From positions 1 through 54,806 of the forward strand of contig JASHQM010000180.1 in the NCBI GenBank assembly GCA_030039165.1: a stretch of DNA of 54,806 nt, written 5' to 3'. The DNA is from Candidatus Sulfotelmatobacter sp. (lineage in GTDB: Bacteria > Acidobacteriota > Terriglobia > Terriglobales > Acidobacteriaceae). Within the stretch, counting starts at the first letter, position 1. The number at the start of each line of letters is the position of its first letter. The position numbers and the translations under genes were made by a program. The notes beneath the pieces were generated by a model. It saw only the letters and a list, made by a program, of their open reading frames with translations, did not search any database and had not been told where the DNA came from. Shown here in pieces: positions 1-8,839 of this stretch.

Positions 1-972
1 AATCGCCTGCGCGTCAAGCTGACCGGCGGTGAAGAGCAGAGACTCACTCATGCGGCCACGACAAATCCTGAAGCGTATCGTCTTTATCTCGAAGGCCGCC
101 AGCTCTGGTATGGCCGTACGCCGGAGGGTCTGAAGAAAAGCATCGATCTGTTCCGGCAGGCGATTGCCGCCGATCCCAAGTATGCTCTAGCTTACAGCGG
201 GCTGGCAGATACCTATTTCGTGATCCCCAGCTACGGTGCCGGAATCAGTTCGGAGCAAGGGATCGCGCTGGCGCTGGATGCGTCGGAAAAAGCGTTACAA
301 CTCGATAGCTCTCTGGCGGATGCGCACAACTCGCGGGCGGGCGCCTTGTCGATGGCGTGGAGGTGGGGGGAATCAGAACAGGAGTTCAAGCGGGCGCTGG
401 AACTGAACCCAAATAGCGCCACCATACATTACTTCTACGCAATTTCGTTCCTGATTCCTCAGAAGCGCTTCGACGAAGCGATTGACCATTTTCATACCGC
501 ACTGGCGCTCGATCCGCTCTCACCCATCATGAATACGAACTACGCGATGCTGCTGATGGAAATGCACCGTTATGCAGAGTCGCGGGCACAATATGAGAAG
601 ACGCTGGAGCGCGATCCTAATTTCCCGCCGGCGAACTTTAAATTTTCAGACCTACTTGCCGTGCAGGGGGATTTTGCGGCAGCCACCGAGCATTTGCGAA
701 AGTGGTCAGCCGGAATACCGGCCACCACGCCCGATGTCGCGGGTTATCTGAGAATGATGTCTACCATGGAACCGAAAGACGAATGGCTGCCCTCCGTCGC
801 TGGGGTTTACGTCCTCGCAGGAAACCGGGACAAGGCATTTGAATGTCTGGAGAGAGCCTATGCCGGTCACAATCTGGAGTTGGTACTTGAGATCCGATAT
901 CCGGCATTCGAGGCCATCCGTGGCGATCCGAGATACGCTGACCTGATGCGGAGACTGAATCTGCCGGAGTAG
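1..972 (+). CDS. TPR-repeat protein, C-terminal part (5' end outside window)
   Basis: The reading frame is open from the first base and ends at TAG 970-972, so only the last 323 codons are present. The visible part is a run of helical TPR-like repeats: a YRLYLEGR-type helix pair followed by repeats ending in ALxLDPLSP and ALELNPNSA. This arrangement (NPEAYRLYLEGR, then KKSIDLFRQAIAADP) is typical of the C-terminal half of acidobacterial sensor proteins that carry a winged-helix or Ser/Thr kinase domain at the N-terminus. That N-terminal domain is not visible here, so its identity is inference. TPRs normally hold protein partners. No membrane segment is present in the visible part. Confidence 0.85.
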   Translation, partial: NRLRVKLTGGEEQRLTHAATTNPEAYRLYLEGRQLWYGRTPEGLKKSIDLFRQAIAADPKYALAYSGLADTYFVIPSYGAGISSEQGIALALDASEKALQLDSSLADAHNSRAGALSMAWRWGESEQEFKRALELNPNSATIHYFYAISFLIPQKRFDEAIDHFHTALALDPLSPIMNTNYAMLLMEMHRYAESRAQYEKTLERDPNFPPANFKFSDLLAVQGDFAAATEHLRKWSAGIPATTPDVAGYLRMMSTMEPKDEWLPSVAGVYVLAGNRDKAFECLERAYAGHNLELVLEIRYPAFEAIRGDPRYADLMRRLNLPE

Positions 973-1071
973 GAAGCAGGGGTCTGGGTCAGAACTCAGG
1001 CGGTAACCGCTTCGCTGGCCTCTGGCCGCTAATCCCTGATCCTGCTACGATAAGCTTTCGGTGAGGCAAAC

Positions 1072-1344
1072 ATGCCGCAATATGTGATTGAGCGCGAAAT
1101 CCCAGGCGCGGGAAAGATGTCGGACGCCGAATTACAGGATGTAGCCAGAAAATCAGTCGGCGTCCTCAAGGAAATGGGCCCGCAGATCAAATGGCTGCAC
1201 AGTTATGTGACCGGCGACAAAGTGTATTGTGTTTATCTCGCGCCGGACGAAGAAACCGTTCGCGAGCACGCGCGCCGCGGCGGCTTCCCTGCCAACCGCA
1301 TTGCTGCCGTGAGGCGCCTGATCGATCCGACCACGGCGGGTTAG
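1072..1344 (+). CDS. DUF4242-family small protein
   Basis: This 90-residue protein begins with the MPQYVIEREIPGAG pattern typical of DUF4242 proteins and continues with a second strand-rich half (WLHSYVTGDKVYCVY, then ExVREHAxxGGFPAxxI). It forms a small ferredoxin-like fold. One studied relative in Streptomyces binds nickel, but the cellular role of the family is not established. A GAGG ribosome-binding site lies six bases before the ATG. The TAG stop at 1342-1344 is one base from the end of the convergent kinase gene, so the two genes are tail to tail with no room for a separate terminator. Confidence 0.85.
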   Translation: MPQYVIEREIPGAGKMSDAELQDVARKSVGVLKEMGPQIKWLHSYVTGDKVYCVYLAPDEETVREHARRGGFPANRIAAVRRLIDPTTAG

Positions 1345-1345
1345 G

Positions 1346-4300
1346 TCACGCAGATGTAACGTTCCCCGATTTGGGATCGGCGATGTAACCAAGCGCCTCG
1401 TAAATTGCCTGCTCCAGCGACATTTCTGAACCTTCCAGCCAGGCAGCCATCCCCGTAGCAGCGCTTATCGATTGCCGCGCAGTTTCGACGGCCTTTTGCA
1501 CGATCGCGCCTTCATGCACGCTGAGTGGCGCGCCAACTTTCTTGCGCAGCATGGCCGCGGCTCCCGCCAGGCGAAGCGACTGGAGCGAGTGCGATTGCGT
1601 AGCTGCCGTGCGCGCCAGGCATTCCAAAACCCTCGCGATCCCGCGCTTGTGGCCAAGAGCGTGAAACATTACGATGCTGGTTCCATAAAGCTCATTGGAT
1701 TCCGAGTATTCACCGCTCTCGCGGTGCAGGCCGGCAAGGTCGAACAGCACACTGGCAACTCCCCATTCGTCGCTCAACCGGCGAAACTCAGCCAATGCCT
1801 TTTCATACAGCGCCCGCGCAGCTACGGAATCGCCCTTGATGCGGGCCACATCGCCCTGATAATTCAGCGTCCATGCCACCCCCGTGGCGTCATTCGCGCT
1901 CTGAAACAGCTCCCGGCATTTACTGTAAAGTGTTTCGGCGCGAGCGAAGTCCCCGCGCAACTTCATCACATTCGCCAGATTGCTGAGCGTCCGCGCCAGG
2001 TCCGCTGGTTCACCGCAGTCCTTCCAGATCTCTGCGCATTGCTCAAAAAGTGAGGAGGCCGTAACCAAATCCCCGCGGTCCCGCGCGAACACTGCCTGGG
2101 CATTGAGGAGCACTGCAACTCCCGGCTTGTCTTTTTGCTCCGTGCAAATGCTAAGACTTTGCTGGAACAAGTCCCGCGCCGAAGAATAATCTCCCTGCTC
2201 TCCCGCCAGAACCGCAGCCGCGAACAGAAGATGGCTGCGCCGCTTTGGATGCGCCCCCGCTCCTTCGAGCTTGAGCAGCCGGCTGATCTTTTCCCGGCCC
2301 TCGGACAAATGTTCGCGGCTCTCCCAGAAACGAAACATGGCCGCCCCTAAACGAAGCCCCCAATCCGCATCTTCAGTTGCGATTAAGTGATCGAGGGCCG
2401 CCCTCAGGTTGTCGTGTTCCAGCTCAAAGCGGTCGAGCCATTCCGGAGTTGGCGCTTCTCTTGCGCCTTCTTCAGCAAGTACAAGATGATACGCGGCGTG
2501 CGCCCGTCGCACCGCCGATTCTTCCCCGCTCTCACTCAGCCGCTCTTGCGCATATTCGCGGATTGCAGAGAGCATCGTAAAGCGCCCCTCGGCTTCACCG
2601 GCCTCGATCTGTTGCGCCTCGTTCTGCTGTATGAGGCTCTTATCCACCATCGAAGCCATGCCGTCGAGCACTTCCATCCCAAGGTCGCCCTTGGTATTGC
2701 AGACTGCTTCTACTCCTTCAAGCGTGCATCCCCCTGTAAACACAGAGAACCTGCGGAAAAGAATCTGCTCTTCGGGATTCAGCAGCGAATAACTCCACTC
2801 CACGGTTCCGCGCAAAGTCTGCTGGCGTGAAGGCAGGTCGCGGGCCCCACCCGTAAGCAGGCGCAGCGAGCTTTCCAGGCGGGTCAGCATCGCGGAAGGA
2901 GCAAGCATCTTGATGCGGGCGGCCGCCAGCTCGATCGCCAGAGGCAAGCCGTCAAGGCGCGCGCAAAGCGTCGCCACCGTTTCGGCATTCTCACGGGTCA
3001 ACCCAAAGTCGCGCTTCACCGCTCGCGCCCTTTCCACAAACAACGCGATGGCAGGAAGGGCCGCTAAGACTTCGAGCGCGGGAATTGATTTCAGGTCGGG
3101 TACGGCCAACGGCAACACGGGAAACTCGTGTTCGCCATAAACGTGCAACGCCGCCTGGCTTGTGACCAGCAGTTTGAGTTTGGGGGCGATCGAGAGGAAG
3201 TCTGACGCAACCCATGCGGCCGAAACCAGATGCTCAAAATTATCCAGCAGCAGAAGCAGCGGCTGGCCCGCTCCGGCCAAATGATTCTTGAGTATTTCCG
3301 GCAGCGGCCGATCGCCGCTGGGCCGTATGCCCACCGCTTGCGCGATCGCGGAAGCAATCATTTCCGGTTCCCTGACTGCCGATAGCGGAACAAAACTGAC
3401 GCCTCCCGGAAACTCGCGGGCCATTTCCCGTGCCGCATGCAAGGCGAGACGTGTTTTGCCGGTTCCACCCGGGCCCGTAAGCGTCACCAGCCTTACATCG
3501 TCGCGGCGAAAAATCTCTTGCAGCGCTGTGAGTTCTCTCTCCCGCCCTATCAGGGCTGTGCGCTGGACCGGCAAGTTGACGGGGCCAGGCTCCGCCGAGC
3601 GAGCCGGCATATCGACCAGATGATCGCGAATCGCCGCCAGGTCGCGCGCCAGGTCGACCGTCGAGTGATAGCGCTTGGCGCGATCTTTCGCCAGGCAGCG
3701 CTCGATTATCCAGATGCATGGTACAGGCACCTGCAACGTTTGGTCGCCGATACCGTTAGGCTGATCGCGGAGAATTGCAGCCAGAGTCTCCGCATGCGTG
3801 TCTTTGCGAAAGGCAGGCTGGCCAGTCACCATTTCGTACAGAACCGCGCCAAAGGAAAACTGGTCCGTACGAAAATCTACTTCGCTGCCGGTGGCCTGTT
3901 CCGGCGACATATATCCGACGGTTCCCATCACGACGCTTTCCAGTGTGAGTTCAGTCGGGCTGTCCGACTTCGACGCCTGCTGGGGCGCAAGCAGTTTTGC
4001 CAGGCCGAAGTCCAGCACTTTGGCAGTGCCGTCTGGCGCGACCATCAGATTGTCGGGCTTCAGGTCGCGATGAATGACGCCGATTTCATGCGCCTTGGCC
4101 AGCGCATTGGCGACTTGCACAGCGATCGCTATTGCCTGACCGAACGCAATCGGACCCGATGCCAGCATCGCTCGCAGAGTTTGGCCGGCCACCAACTCCA
4201 TGGCGATGTAGTGCGTTTCATTGGCGTGGCCCAGCTCGTAGATCGTGACGATATTTGGGTGGTTGAGCGCGGATGCAGCCCGCGCCTCCTGCTCAAACCT

Positions 4301-4495
4301 CAGAATGCTGTCCGGGCGCGAGGTGTTGTTGAGTGAGATGGTCTTGATGGCTACTTCGCGGCCGAGGCGTGTATCCTTGGCTCGGTAGACCTCGCCCATT
4401 CCCCCTCCGCCCAGCCGTTGCATGATTTCGTAAGCTCCCAGGCGCGTACCGGGCATCAGGTTCGACCCCGATGAATTGGAGGCGGACAGATTCAT
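1346..4495 (-). CDS. Ser/Thr protein kinase fused to STAND (NB-ARC-like) ATPase and TPRs
   Basis: This 1049-residue cytoplasmic sensor has three parts. Residues about 22-290 are a eukaryotic-type kinase with the glycine loop LGGGGMGEVY, catalytic Lys51, HRDLKPDN at 142-149, DFG at 162-164 and SPE in place of APE, so it should be active. Residues about 315-600 are a STAND ATPase with Walker A GPGGTGKT (341-348) and Walker B LLLLLDNF (about 413-420), followed by the RQQTLRGTVEWSYSLL winged-helix region seen in AfsR/LuxR-type regulators. The remainder is a TPR array with repeats such as ALLxAQAVFARDRGD. There is no DNA-binding domain and no membrane segment, unlike the usual PASTA kinases. It probably uses TPRs to sense a partner and the ATPase as a switch on the kinase, which is inference. 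An AGGA motif precedes the ATG. Confidence 0.93.
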   Translation of the reverse strand: MNLSASNSSGSNLMPGTRLGAYEIMQRLGGGGMGEVYRAKDTRLGREVAIKTISLNNTSRPDSILRFEQEARAASALNHPNIVTIYELGHANETHYIAMELVAGQTLRAMLASGPIAFGQAIAIAVQVANALAKAHEIGVIHRDLKPDNLMVAPDGTAKVLDFGLAKLLAPQQASKSDSPTELTLESVVMGTVGYMSPEQATGSEVDFRTDQFSFGAVLYEMVTGQPAFRKDTHAETLAAILRDQPNGIGDQTLQVPVPCIWIIERCLAKDRAKRYHSTVDLARDLAAIRDHLVDMPARSAEPGPVNLPVQRTALIGRERELTALQEIFRRDDVRLVTLTGPGGTGKTRLALHAAREMAREFPGGVSFVPLSAVREPEMIASAIAQAVGIRPSGDRPLPEILKNHLAGAGQPLLLLLDNFEHLVSAAWVASDFLSIAPKLKLLVTSQAALHVYGEHEFPVLPLAVPDLKSIPALEVLAALPAIALFVERARAVKRDFGLTRENAETVATLCARLDGLPLAIELAAARIKMLAPSAMLTRLESSLRLLTGGARDLPSRQQTLRGTVEWSYSLLNPEEQILFRRFSVFTGGCTLEGVEAVCNTKGDLGMEVLDGMASMVDKSLIQQNEAQQIEAGEAEGRFTMLSAIREYAQERLSESGEESAVRRAHAAYHLVLAEEGAREAPTPEWLDRFELEHDNLRAALDHLIATEDADWGLRLGAAMFRFWESREHLSEGREKISRLLKLEGAGAHPKRRSHLLFAAAVLAGEQGDYSSARDLFQQSLSICTEQKDKPGVAVLLNAQAVFARDRGDLVTASSLFEQCAEIWKDCGEPADLARTLSNLANVMKLRGDFARAETLYSKCRELFQSANDATGVAWTLNYQGDVARIKGDSVAARALYEKALAEFRRLSDEWGVASVLFDLAGLHRESGEYSESNELYGTSIVMFHALGHKRGIARVLECLARTAATQSHSLQSLRLAGAAAMLRKKVGAPLSVHEGAIVQKAVETARQSISAATGMAAWLEGSEMSLEQAIYEALGYIADPKSGNVTSA

Positions 4496-4613
4496 AGGAA
4501 TTTCCTGCGACGTGGTGAGTGGTTTGCTGCGCGCGTGCAGGTAGCGCGAATTCTCACTTGATCCTTGCCTGGCGAAGCAGATCTTGATCTTAGCGGCGGC
4601 CCCGGCGTGCGTT

Positions 4614-4619
4614 TATAAT
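4614..4619 (+). promoter_or_regulatory. Candidate -10 box of the OsmC gene
   Basis: A perfect TATAAT lies 22 bases before the OsmC-family ATG. No convincing -35 hexamer is found at the normal 16-18 base spacing; a TTGATC at 4584-4589 is too far upstream. The call rests on the -10 match and its position. Confidence 0.4.
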
Positions 4620-4641
4620 ACCCGAACTTCAGGAGCGAATC

Positions 4642-5154
4642 ATGGATGTACGATCCTTGCAACGGCCGTTAAAAGACGGGTATCGCCAGAATCCCACCAG
4701 TTCCAAAATCACGCTGACCGCGCGCGGCAGCCAAACCGACGCTCCTGTGGCCTGCTCGGTCGATCTGGGACGCGCCATCTATGCCGCGCAGGCACACAGC
4801 GGAGTGGGCGGAGCGGGTACGGGCGCATGCTCCGGTGATCTTCTCCTTGGGGCGCTCGCAGCCTGCGCACAAATCACCTGCCAGATGGTGGCCGCGGCCA
4901 TGGGAATTCCAACCGAAGCGATTGGCGTCACGGTCGAGGGCGATTTGGATTTGCAGGGTACTCTCGGAATGTCGAAACAAGCTCCGGTGGGATTTGAAGA
5001 AATACGAGTGAAGTTCGACGTTAACGCGTCCCGGGAGAGCGAGGAGCAGTTAAATGCTTTGCACGCCAAGACAGAACAATATTGCGTCGTATTGCAAACG
5101 CTGCTTCACCCGCCCAAGATCATCAGCCTCTGGGGTGATAAGACCAGAGGCTGA
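4642..5154 (+). CDS. OsmC-family peroxidase-like protein
   Basis: This 170-residue protein belongs to the OsmC/Ohr superfamily, thiol peroxidases that reduce organic hydroperoxides in the cytoplasm. The two family cysteines are present: Cys75 in the ALAACAQ helix and Cys148 in TEQYCVV. The GTGACSGDLLLGAL segment precedes the first cysteine as in other members. An AGGAG ribosome-binding site lies six bases before the ATG and a TATAAT box sits upstream. The gene is divergent from the kinase gene and convergent with lon. The subgroup (Ohr, OsmC or YhfA-like) cannot be fixed by eye. The substrate is inferred from the family. Confidence 0.88.
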   Translation: MDVRSLQRPLKDGYRQNPTSSKITLTARGSQTDAPVACSVDLGRAIYAAQAHSGVGGAGTGACSGDLLLGALAACAQITCQMVAAAMGIPTEAIGVTVEGDLDLQGTLGMSKQAPVGFEEIRVKFDVNASRESEEQLNALHAKTEQYCVVLQTLLHPPKIISLWGDKTRG

Positions 5155-5205
5155 TGTTCCTGCCAATCGGGCTGGTGCGGCGAATTAGGTTCCTCCAAAA
5201 AATTT

Positions 5206-5237
5206 GGGGCCAGGGTTTTTTACTAATCCCTGGCCCC
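5206..5237. terminator. Hairpin terminator between OsmC gene and lon
   Basis: A perfect ten-base inverted repeat (GGGGCCAGGG ... CCCTGGCCCC, loop of 12) sits between the two convergent genes. On the minus strand the hairpin is followed by a run of six T's, so it best serves the lon transcript. On the plus strand a weaker TGTTTT follows after eight bases. Confidence 0.75.
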
Positions 5238-5249
5238 TGACCCCTGTTT

Positions 5250-7700
5250 TCAAGCCCGCGTTGTCAGCACGTGATCGCGTTGCTCCACGGGAGGTTTGAT
5301 CGGCGGCGTCGAAAGTATCTTCGCCGCCAGACCCTTACCCACTTCCGGCAATGACACCTGCAACGCCTCTTCAATCGTCTTCACGTAGTGAATATCGAGT
5401 CCTTCGATCTGTTCTTTCGTGAGGTCCTCATCTACATTCATCTGGTTTTCTGCAGGCAGAATGATGGTGGTGACGCCGGCACGTTTCGCGGCCAGCACTT
5501 TTTCTTTAATGCCGCCCACCGGAAGTACATTGCCGCTCAGCGTGATCTCCCCCGTCATTGCCGTGAGCAGGCGAACGTTGTGACCGGAAAGTAGCGAAAC
5601 CAGAGTGGTTGCCATCGTCACTCCAGCAGAAGGACCATCTTTGGGTATCGCGCCCGCCGGCACGTGCATGTGAATATCGTGATCAGCGAAAAATCCTTCA
5701 TCTATGCCTAGTTGCGCCGCATTCGATCTCACCCAGGTCAGAGCCGCCTGCATCGACTCCTGCATCACCTGGCCGATCTGACCGGTCATGGTGAACCCTC
5801 CCTTGCCCTTCATGGCATTGGCTTCGACGAAGAGCACATCTCCACCTGCAGGGGTCCACGCTAGCCCGACAGCTACGCCAGGACGCTTCGTCCGCTCCTC
5901 GATTTCTCCTTCTGACCGCACCTTGATGCCGCCCAGAAAATCCTGAATGACATCCTGCGTCACTACCAGCTTTTCAGTCTTCCCTTCGGCCAGCCGCCGT
6001 GCCTGCTTGCGGCAGATAGTTCCGATGGTCCTTTCCAGGCTGCGCACACCGGCTTCCCGCGTGTAATGGCGGATGATGTATCTGACTGCCTGCTCGGGAA
6101 ATTCGATCTGTTCTGCCGTGACACCGTTTTCGTCAGTTTGTCGCGGAATCAGATAACGGAAGGCGATATGCACCTTCTCTTCCTCGCTGTAACCTTGCAG
6201 CTCGATGATCTCCATGCGGTCGCGCAGCGGCTCGGCAATCGGGTCAAGCATGTTGGCTGTCGTAATGAACAGCACTTTCGACAAATCGAAGGTGACGTCG
6301 AGATAGTTGTCGCGAAACGTCGAGTTCTGCTCGGGATCGAGCGCCTCCAGCAGCGCCGAAGCCGGATCGCCGCGGAAGTCGCGCCCGACTTTATCGATTT
6401 CGTCGAGCATGAAGACCGGATCTTTGGTTTCTGCGCGGCGAATGCCCTGAATGATCTGTCCCGGCAGCGCGCCGATGTATGTCCGTCGATGCCCGCGAAT
6501 TTCGGCTTCGTCATGCACGCCGCCCAGCGACAACCGCACGAACTTACGGCCCAAAGCGCGCGCAATCGATTTGCCGAGCGAGGTCTTGCCCACGCCCGGA
6601 GGTCCCACGAAGCAAAGAATCGGACCCTTCATGTTCGGCTTTAACCGCCGCACGGAAAGGTAATCCAGAATGCGGTCTTTCACCTTCTCGAGATCGTAGT
6701 GATCGGTATCCAGAATTTCCTTTGCCTTGGGAATCTCAATCTCCTGGCCGGAAGTCTTCGACCACGGAAGCACGGCCAGCCACTCGACATAGTTTCGCGT
6801 CAGCGAATAATCGGCCGCCATCGGCGACATGCGCGAAAGCCGCCCTAGTTCTTTCAGGGCTTCCTTCTTGACATCATCGGGCATGCCGGCATCATCAATT
6901 TTCTTCTTTAGATCCTCCACGTCACGCTGGCCTTCGTCCTGCTCACCCAGCTCTTTCTGGATGGCCTTCATCTGCTCGCGCAGGTAGTACTCACGCTGCG
7001 TCTGCTGCACGCGATCCTGCACTTCGCTCTGAATCTTGTTGCGCAATTGCTGAACTTCCAGTTCCTTCGCGAGATGCTGATTGATCTTTTCCAGGCGCAC
7101 CCGGACATCCAACGTCTCTAGTACGTCCTGCTTATCGGGCGTCGAAAGCGATGGCAGAGACGAAGCGATGAAATCGACCAGCCGTCCCGGCTCGTCAATA
7201 TTCATAGCGACGGTCGAGAGTTCGTCAGAAAGGGTCGGCGACCCGGCGACGATCTGCTGAAACAGAGTCAACACATTACGCTGTAACGCTTCCACCTCAG
7301 AGGTCTCGGGTGGAATCGCCTCGGGAATGGGCGAAACCCGCGCTCGCATGAACGGAGTTAACTGTGTGAACTCGCCCAGGCGCACCCGTTCCAGTCCCTC
7401 TGCGAATACAAACAGGCTCTGGTTGGGCATCTTGACCACTTTATGAACGATCGCCGATGTCCCCACGGTGTAAAGATCGCTGGCTTGCGGATTGTCGACC
7501 CGCGCCTCGCGCTGGGCGACTACAACGATCGTTTTGTCTTCCCCGAGGGAATTAATCAGTTGAACAGAGCTCTCCCGGCCCACCGTCAGCGGTAAAACGG
7601 CATGAGGGAAAAGAACCGTATCCCGTACCGGCAGCACCGGCAAAGCCCGTACGTCGTTGCTTTCCCGATGTTTAGCTTCGGAAAGCGGTTGCTGGCTCAT
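5250..7700 (-). CDS. lon: ATP-dependent protease Lon
   Basis: Lon degrades misfolded and regulatory proteins in the cytoplasm as a hexamer. All parts of a full-length LonA are present in the 816 residues: N-terminal substrate domain from [15 protein letters not shown], coiled coil ([12 protein letters not shown]), Walker A GPPGVGKT, Walker B FMLDEID, and the protease domain with catalytic Ser691 in KDGPSAGV and Lys734 in GGIKEK, 43 residues apart as in E. coli. A GTG start at 7724 would add eight residues. I chose ATG 7700 because AAGGAG lies six bases before it and the longer start lies inside an operator-like repeat. That repeat (7709-7729) is a perfect HspR box, so heat-shock control by HspR is expected. 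A hairpin terminator follows the stop. Confidence 0.97.
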   Translation of the reverse strand: MSQQPLSEAKHRESNDVRALPVLPVRDTVLFPHAVLPLTVGRESSVQLINSLGEDKTIVVVAQREARVDNPQASDLYTVGTSAIVHKVVKMPNQSLFVFAEGLERVRLGEFTQLTPFMRARVSPIPEAIPPETSEVEALQRNVLTLFQQIVAGSPTLSDELSTVAMNIDEPGRLVDFIASSLPSLSTPDKQDVLETLDVRVRLEKINQHLAKELEVQQLRNKIQSEVQDRVQQTQREYYLREQMKAIQKELGEQDEGQRDVEDLKKKIDDAGMPDDVKKEALKELGRLSRMSPMAADYSLTRNYVEWLAVLPWSKTSGQEIEIPKAKEILDTDHYDLEKVKDRILDYLSVRRLKPNMKGPILCFVGPPGVGKTSLGKSIARALGRKFVRLSLGGVHDEAEIRGHRRTYIGALPGQIIQGIRRAETKDPVFMLDEIDKVGRDFRGDPASALLEALDPEQNSTFRDNYLDVTFDLSKVLFITTANMLDPIAEPLRDRMEIIELQGYSEEEKVHIAFRYLIPRQTDENGVTAEQIEFPEQAVRYIIRHYTREAGVRSLERTIGTICRKQARRLAEGKTEKLVVTQDVIQDFLGGIKVRSEGEIEERTKRPGVAVGLAWTPAGGDVLFVEANAMKGKGGFTMTGQIGQVMQESMQAALTWVRSNAAQLGIDEGFFADHDIHMHVPAGAIPKDGPSAGVTMATTLVSLLSGHNVRLLTAMTGEITLSGNVLPVGGIKEKVLAAKRAGVTTIILPAENQMNVDEDLTKEQIEGLDIHYVKTIEEALQVSLPEVGKGLAAKILSTPPIKPPVEQRDHVLTTRA

Positions 7701-7708
7701 TGGCACTC

Positions 7709-7729
7709 CTTGAGTGTAACTCACTCAAG
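7709..7729 (-). promoter_or_regulatory. HAIR inverted repeat (HspR operator) upstream of lon
   Basis: The sequence is CTTGAGT-N7-ACTCAAG, an exact match to the HspR-associated inverted repeat known from actinobacterial dnaK, clpB and lon promoters. Its downstream half-site overlaps the lon ribosome-binding site: the final AAG is the start of AAGGAG. Bound HspR, a MerR-family repressor, would block transcription near the start. The eight-base arms (CTTGAGTG/CACTCAAG) could also fold in RNA and hide the ribosome-binding site. No hspR gene lies in the window. Confidence 0.8.
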
Positions 7730-7893
7730 CTTAGATGAGATCTGTCGGGAAAGGTTTCACTTCCCCGGCTTTGAGACCCACATTGTCTGATTCTATCGGC
7801 AACTTGCCTTGGTGCACATGATATCCGAGGTGCAACGCCTAGTGAGGAAAAAATTAGTCGGGCAGCTGGTTAATGCCAGGAGGATAACGGCTA

Positions 7894-8778
7894 TCACCCC
7901 GCACGATAGATTCCCAGCACTTTAATGAACTCCGCGACTTCGCCCAGGTGCCGCAGCGCATTGCGCGCCGCTTCGTTGTCGCCACAGAGGAGATCCGCGT
8001 AAAAAACGTATTCCCAAGGGCGTCCGCGCAGCGGCCGTGATTCGATTTTGCTCAGGCTGATATTGCGCAATGCGAAGACGCTAAGCGACTTGAACAGCGC
8101 GCCGGGCACGTTCTTGACTTTGTACGCAATCGAAGTTTTGTTCGCACCCAGGGCAACAACACCCTGGTAATACAGTGCGTGGACGCTTCCCTTCCCACGG
8201 GTTGCGGGCGCGCTTCTTGCTGGGGCTGCAGTGAGTTTCTTTCCCTTGCGAATCAGAAGGAATCGTGTGAAGTTGCGTTTGTCGTCTTCCACTCCGGCGG
8301 CAAGAATTTTGCCCGAGTATTGATGGGCGGCCCGCCGGCCCGCGATCCCGGCGGCATCGGTGAGGTGTTGGCTGACAACATGCTTCACACTTCCCGCGGT
8401 GTCGTAGAACGGAACCGGCTCGATGCCGGGATGCCGCCGGAAAAATTCCCGGCACTGATCGAGCGCCACAGGATGCGACAGGACCTTGCGAACTGCACTC
8501 AGCTTTACTCCTGGCGCGGCAATGATGTTGTGAACGATTCGCAGCAGGAATTCAGCCTGAATATAAACTCGGCGCGCCACCAGCAGATCGGCGTGTTCCG
8601 CGACGGTTCCGGCCAGGGAATTCTCGATGGGAATGAGTGCCGCTGCAACCGATCCCCCCTCAACCCGGTCGAAAACCTCCGCCGAACGCGCGCAGGGCAC
8701 GACTGTGCAGCGCGGCAGCATTCGCGCGGCAGCTTCGTGGCTAAATGATCCCAGTTCCCCTTGAATGGCAACCTTCAT
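7894..8778 (-). CDS. pheA: Prephenate dehydratase
   Basis: This enzyme converts prephenate to phenylpyruvate in phenylalanine biosynthesis. The catalytic domain starts at VAIQGELGSFSHEAA and contains the IPIENSLAG and NFTRFLLI segments; the essential TRF motif is at about residues 171-173. A C-terminal ACT domain follows, with the ESRP motif (about 246-249) that binds phenylalanine for feedback inhibition. There is no chorismate mutase domain, so this is the monofunctional form. A TTG at 8784 would add two residues; ATG 8778 is preferred, though neither has a clear ribosome-binding site. The linker between the domains (about 180-212) is rich in Lys, Ala and Arg. Confidence 0.95.
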   Translation of the reverse strand: MKVAIQGELGSFSHEAAARMLPRCTVVPCARSAEVFDRVEGGSVAAALIPIENSLAGTVAEHADLLVARRVYIQAEFLLRIVHNIIAAPGVKLSAVRKVLSHPVALDQCREFFRRHPGIEPVPFYDTAGSVKHVVSQHLTDAAGIAGRRAAHQYSGKILAAGVEDDKRNFTRFLLIRKGKKLTAAPARSAPATRGKGSVHALYYQGVVALGANKTSIAYKVKNVPGALFKSLSVFALRNISLSKIESRPLRGRPWEYVFYADLLCGDNEAARNALRHLGEVAEFIKVLGIYRAG

Positions 8779-8839
8779 GACCAAGCAAGGTAGCTGGAGA
8801 AGTAGGGATGGTGCAAATCATTTCTTGCAGCAATCACCC

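Noticed and set aside
3437..4336. 299-codon plus-strand frame opposite the kinase domain
   Set aside because: The minus strand carries all kinase motifs, so this is a shadow frame.
7701..7724. GTG start for lon at 7724
   Set aside because: It lies within the HAIR repeat and has no ribosome-binding site; ATG 7700 has AAGGAG at good spacing.
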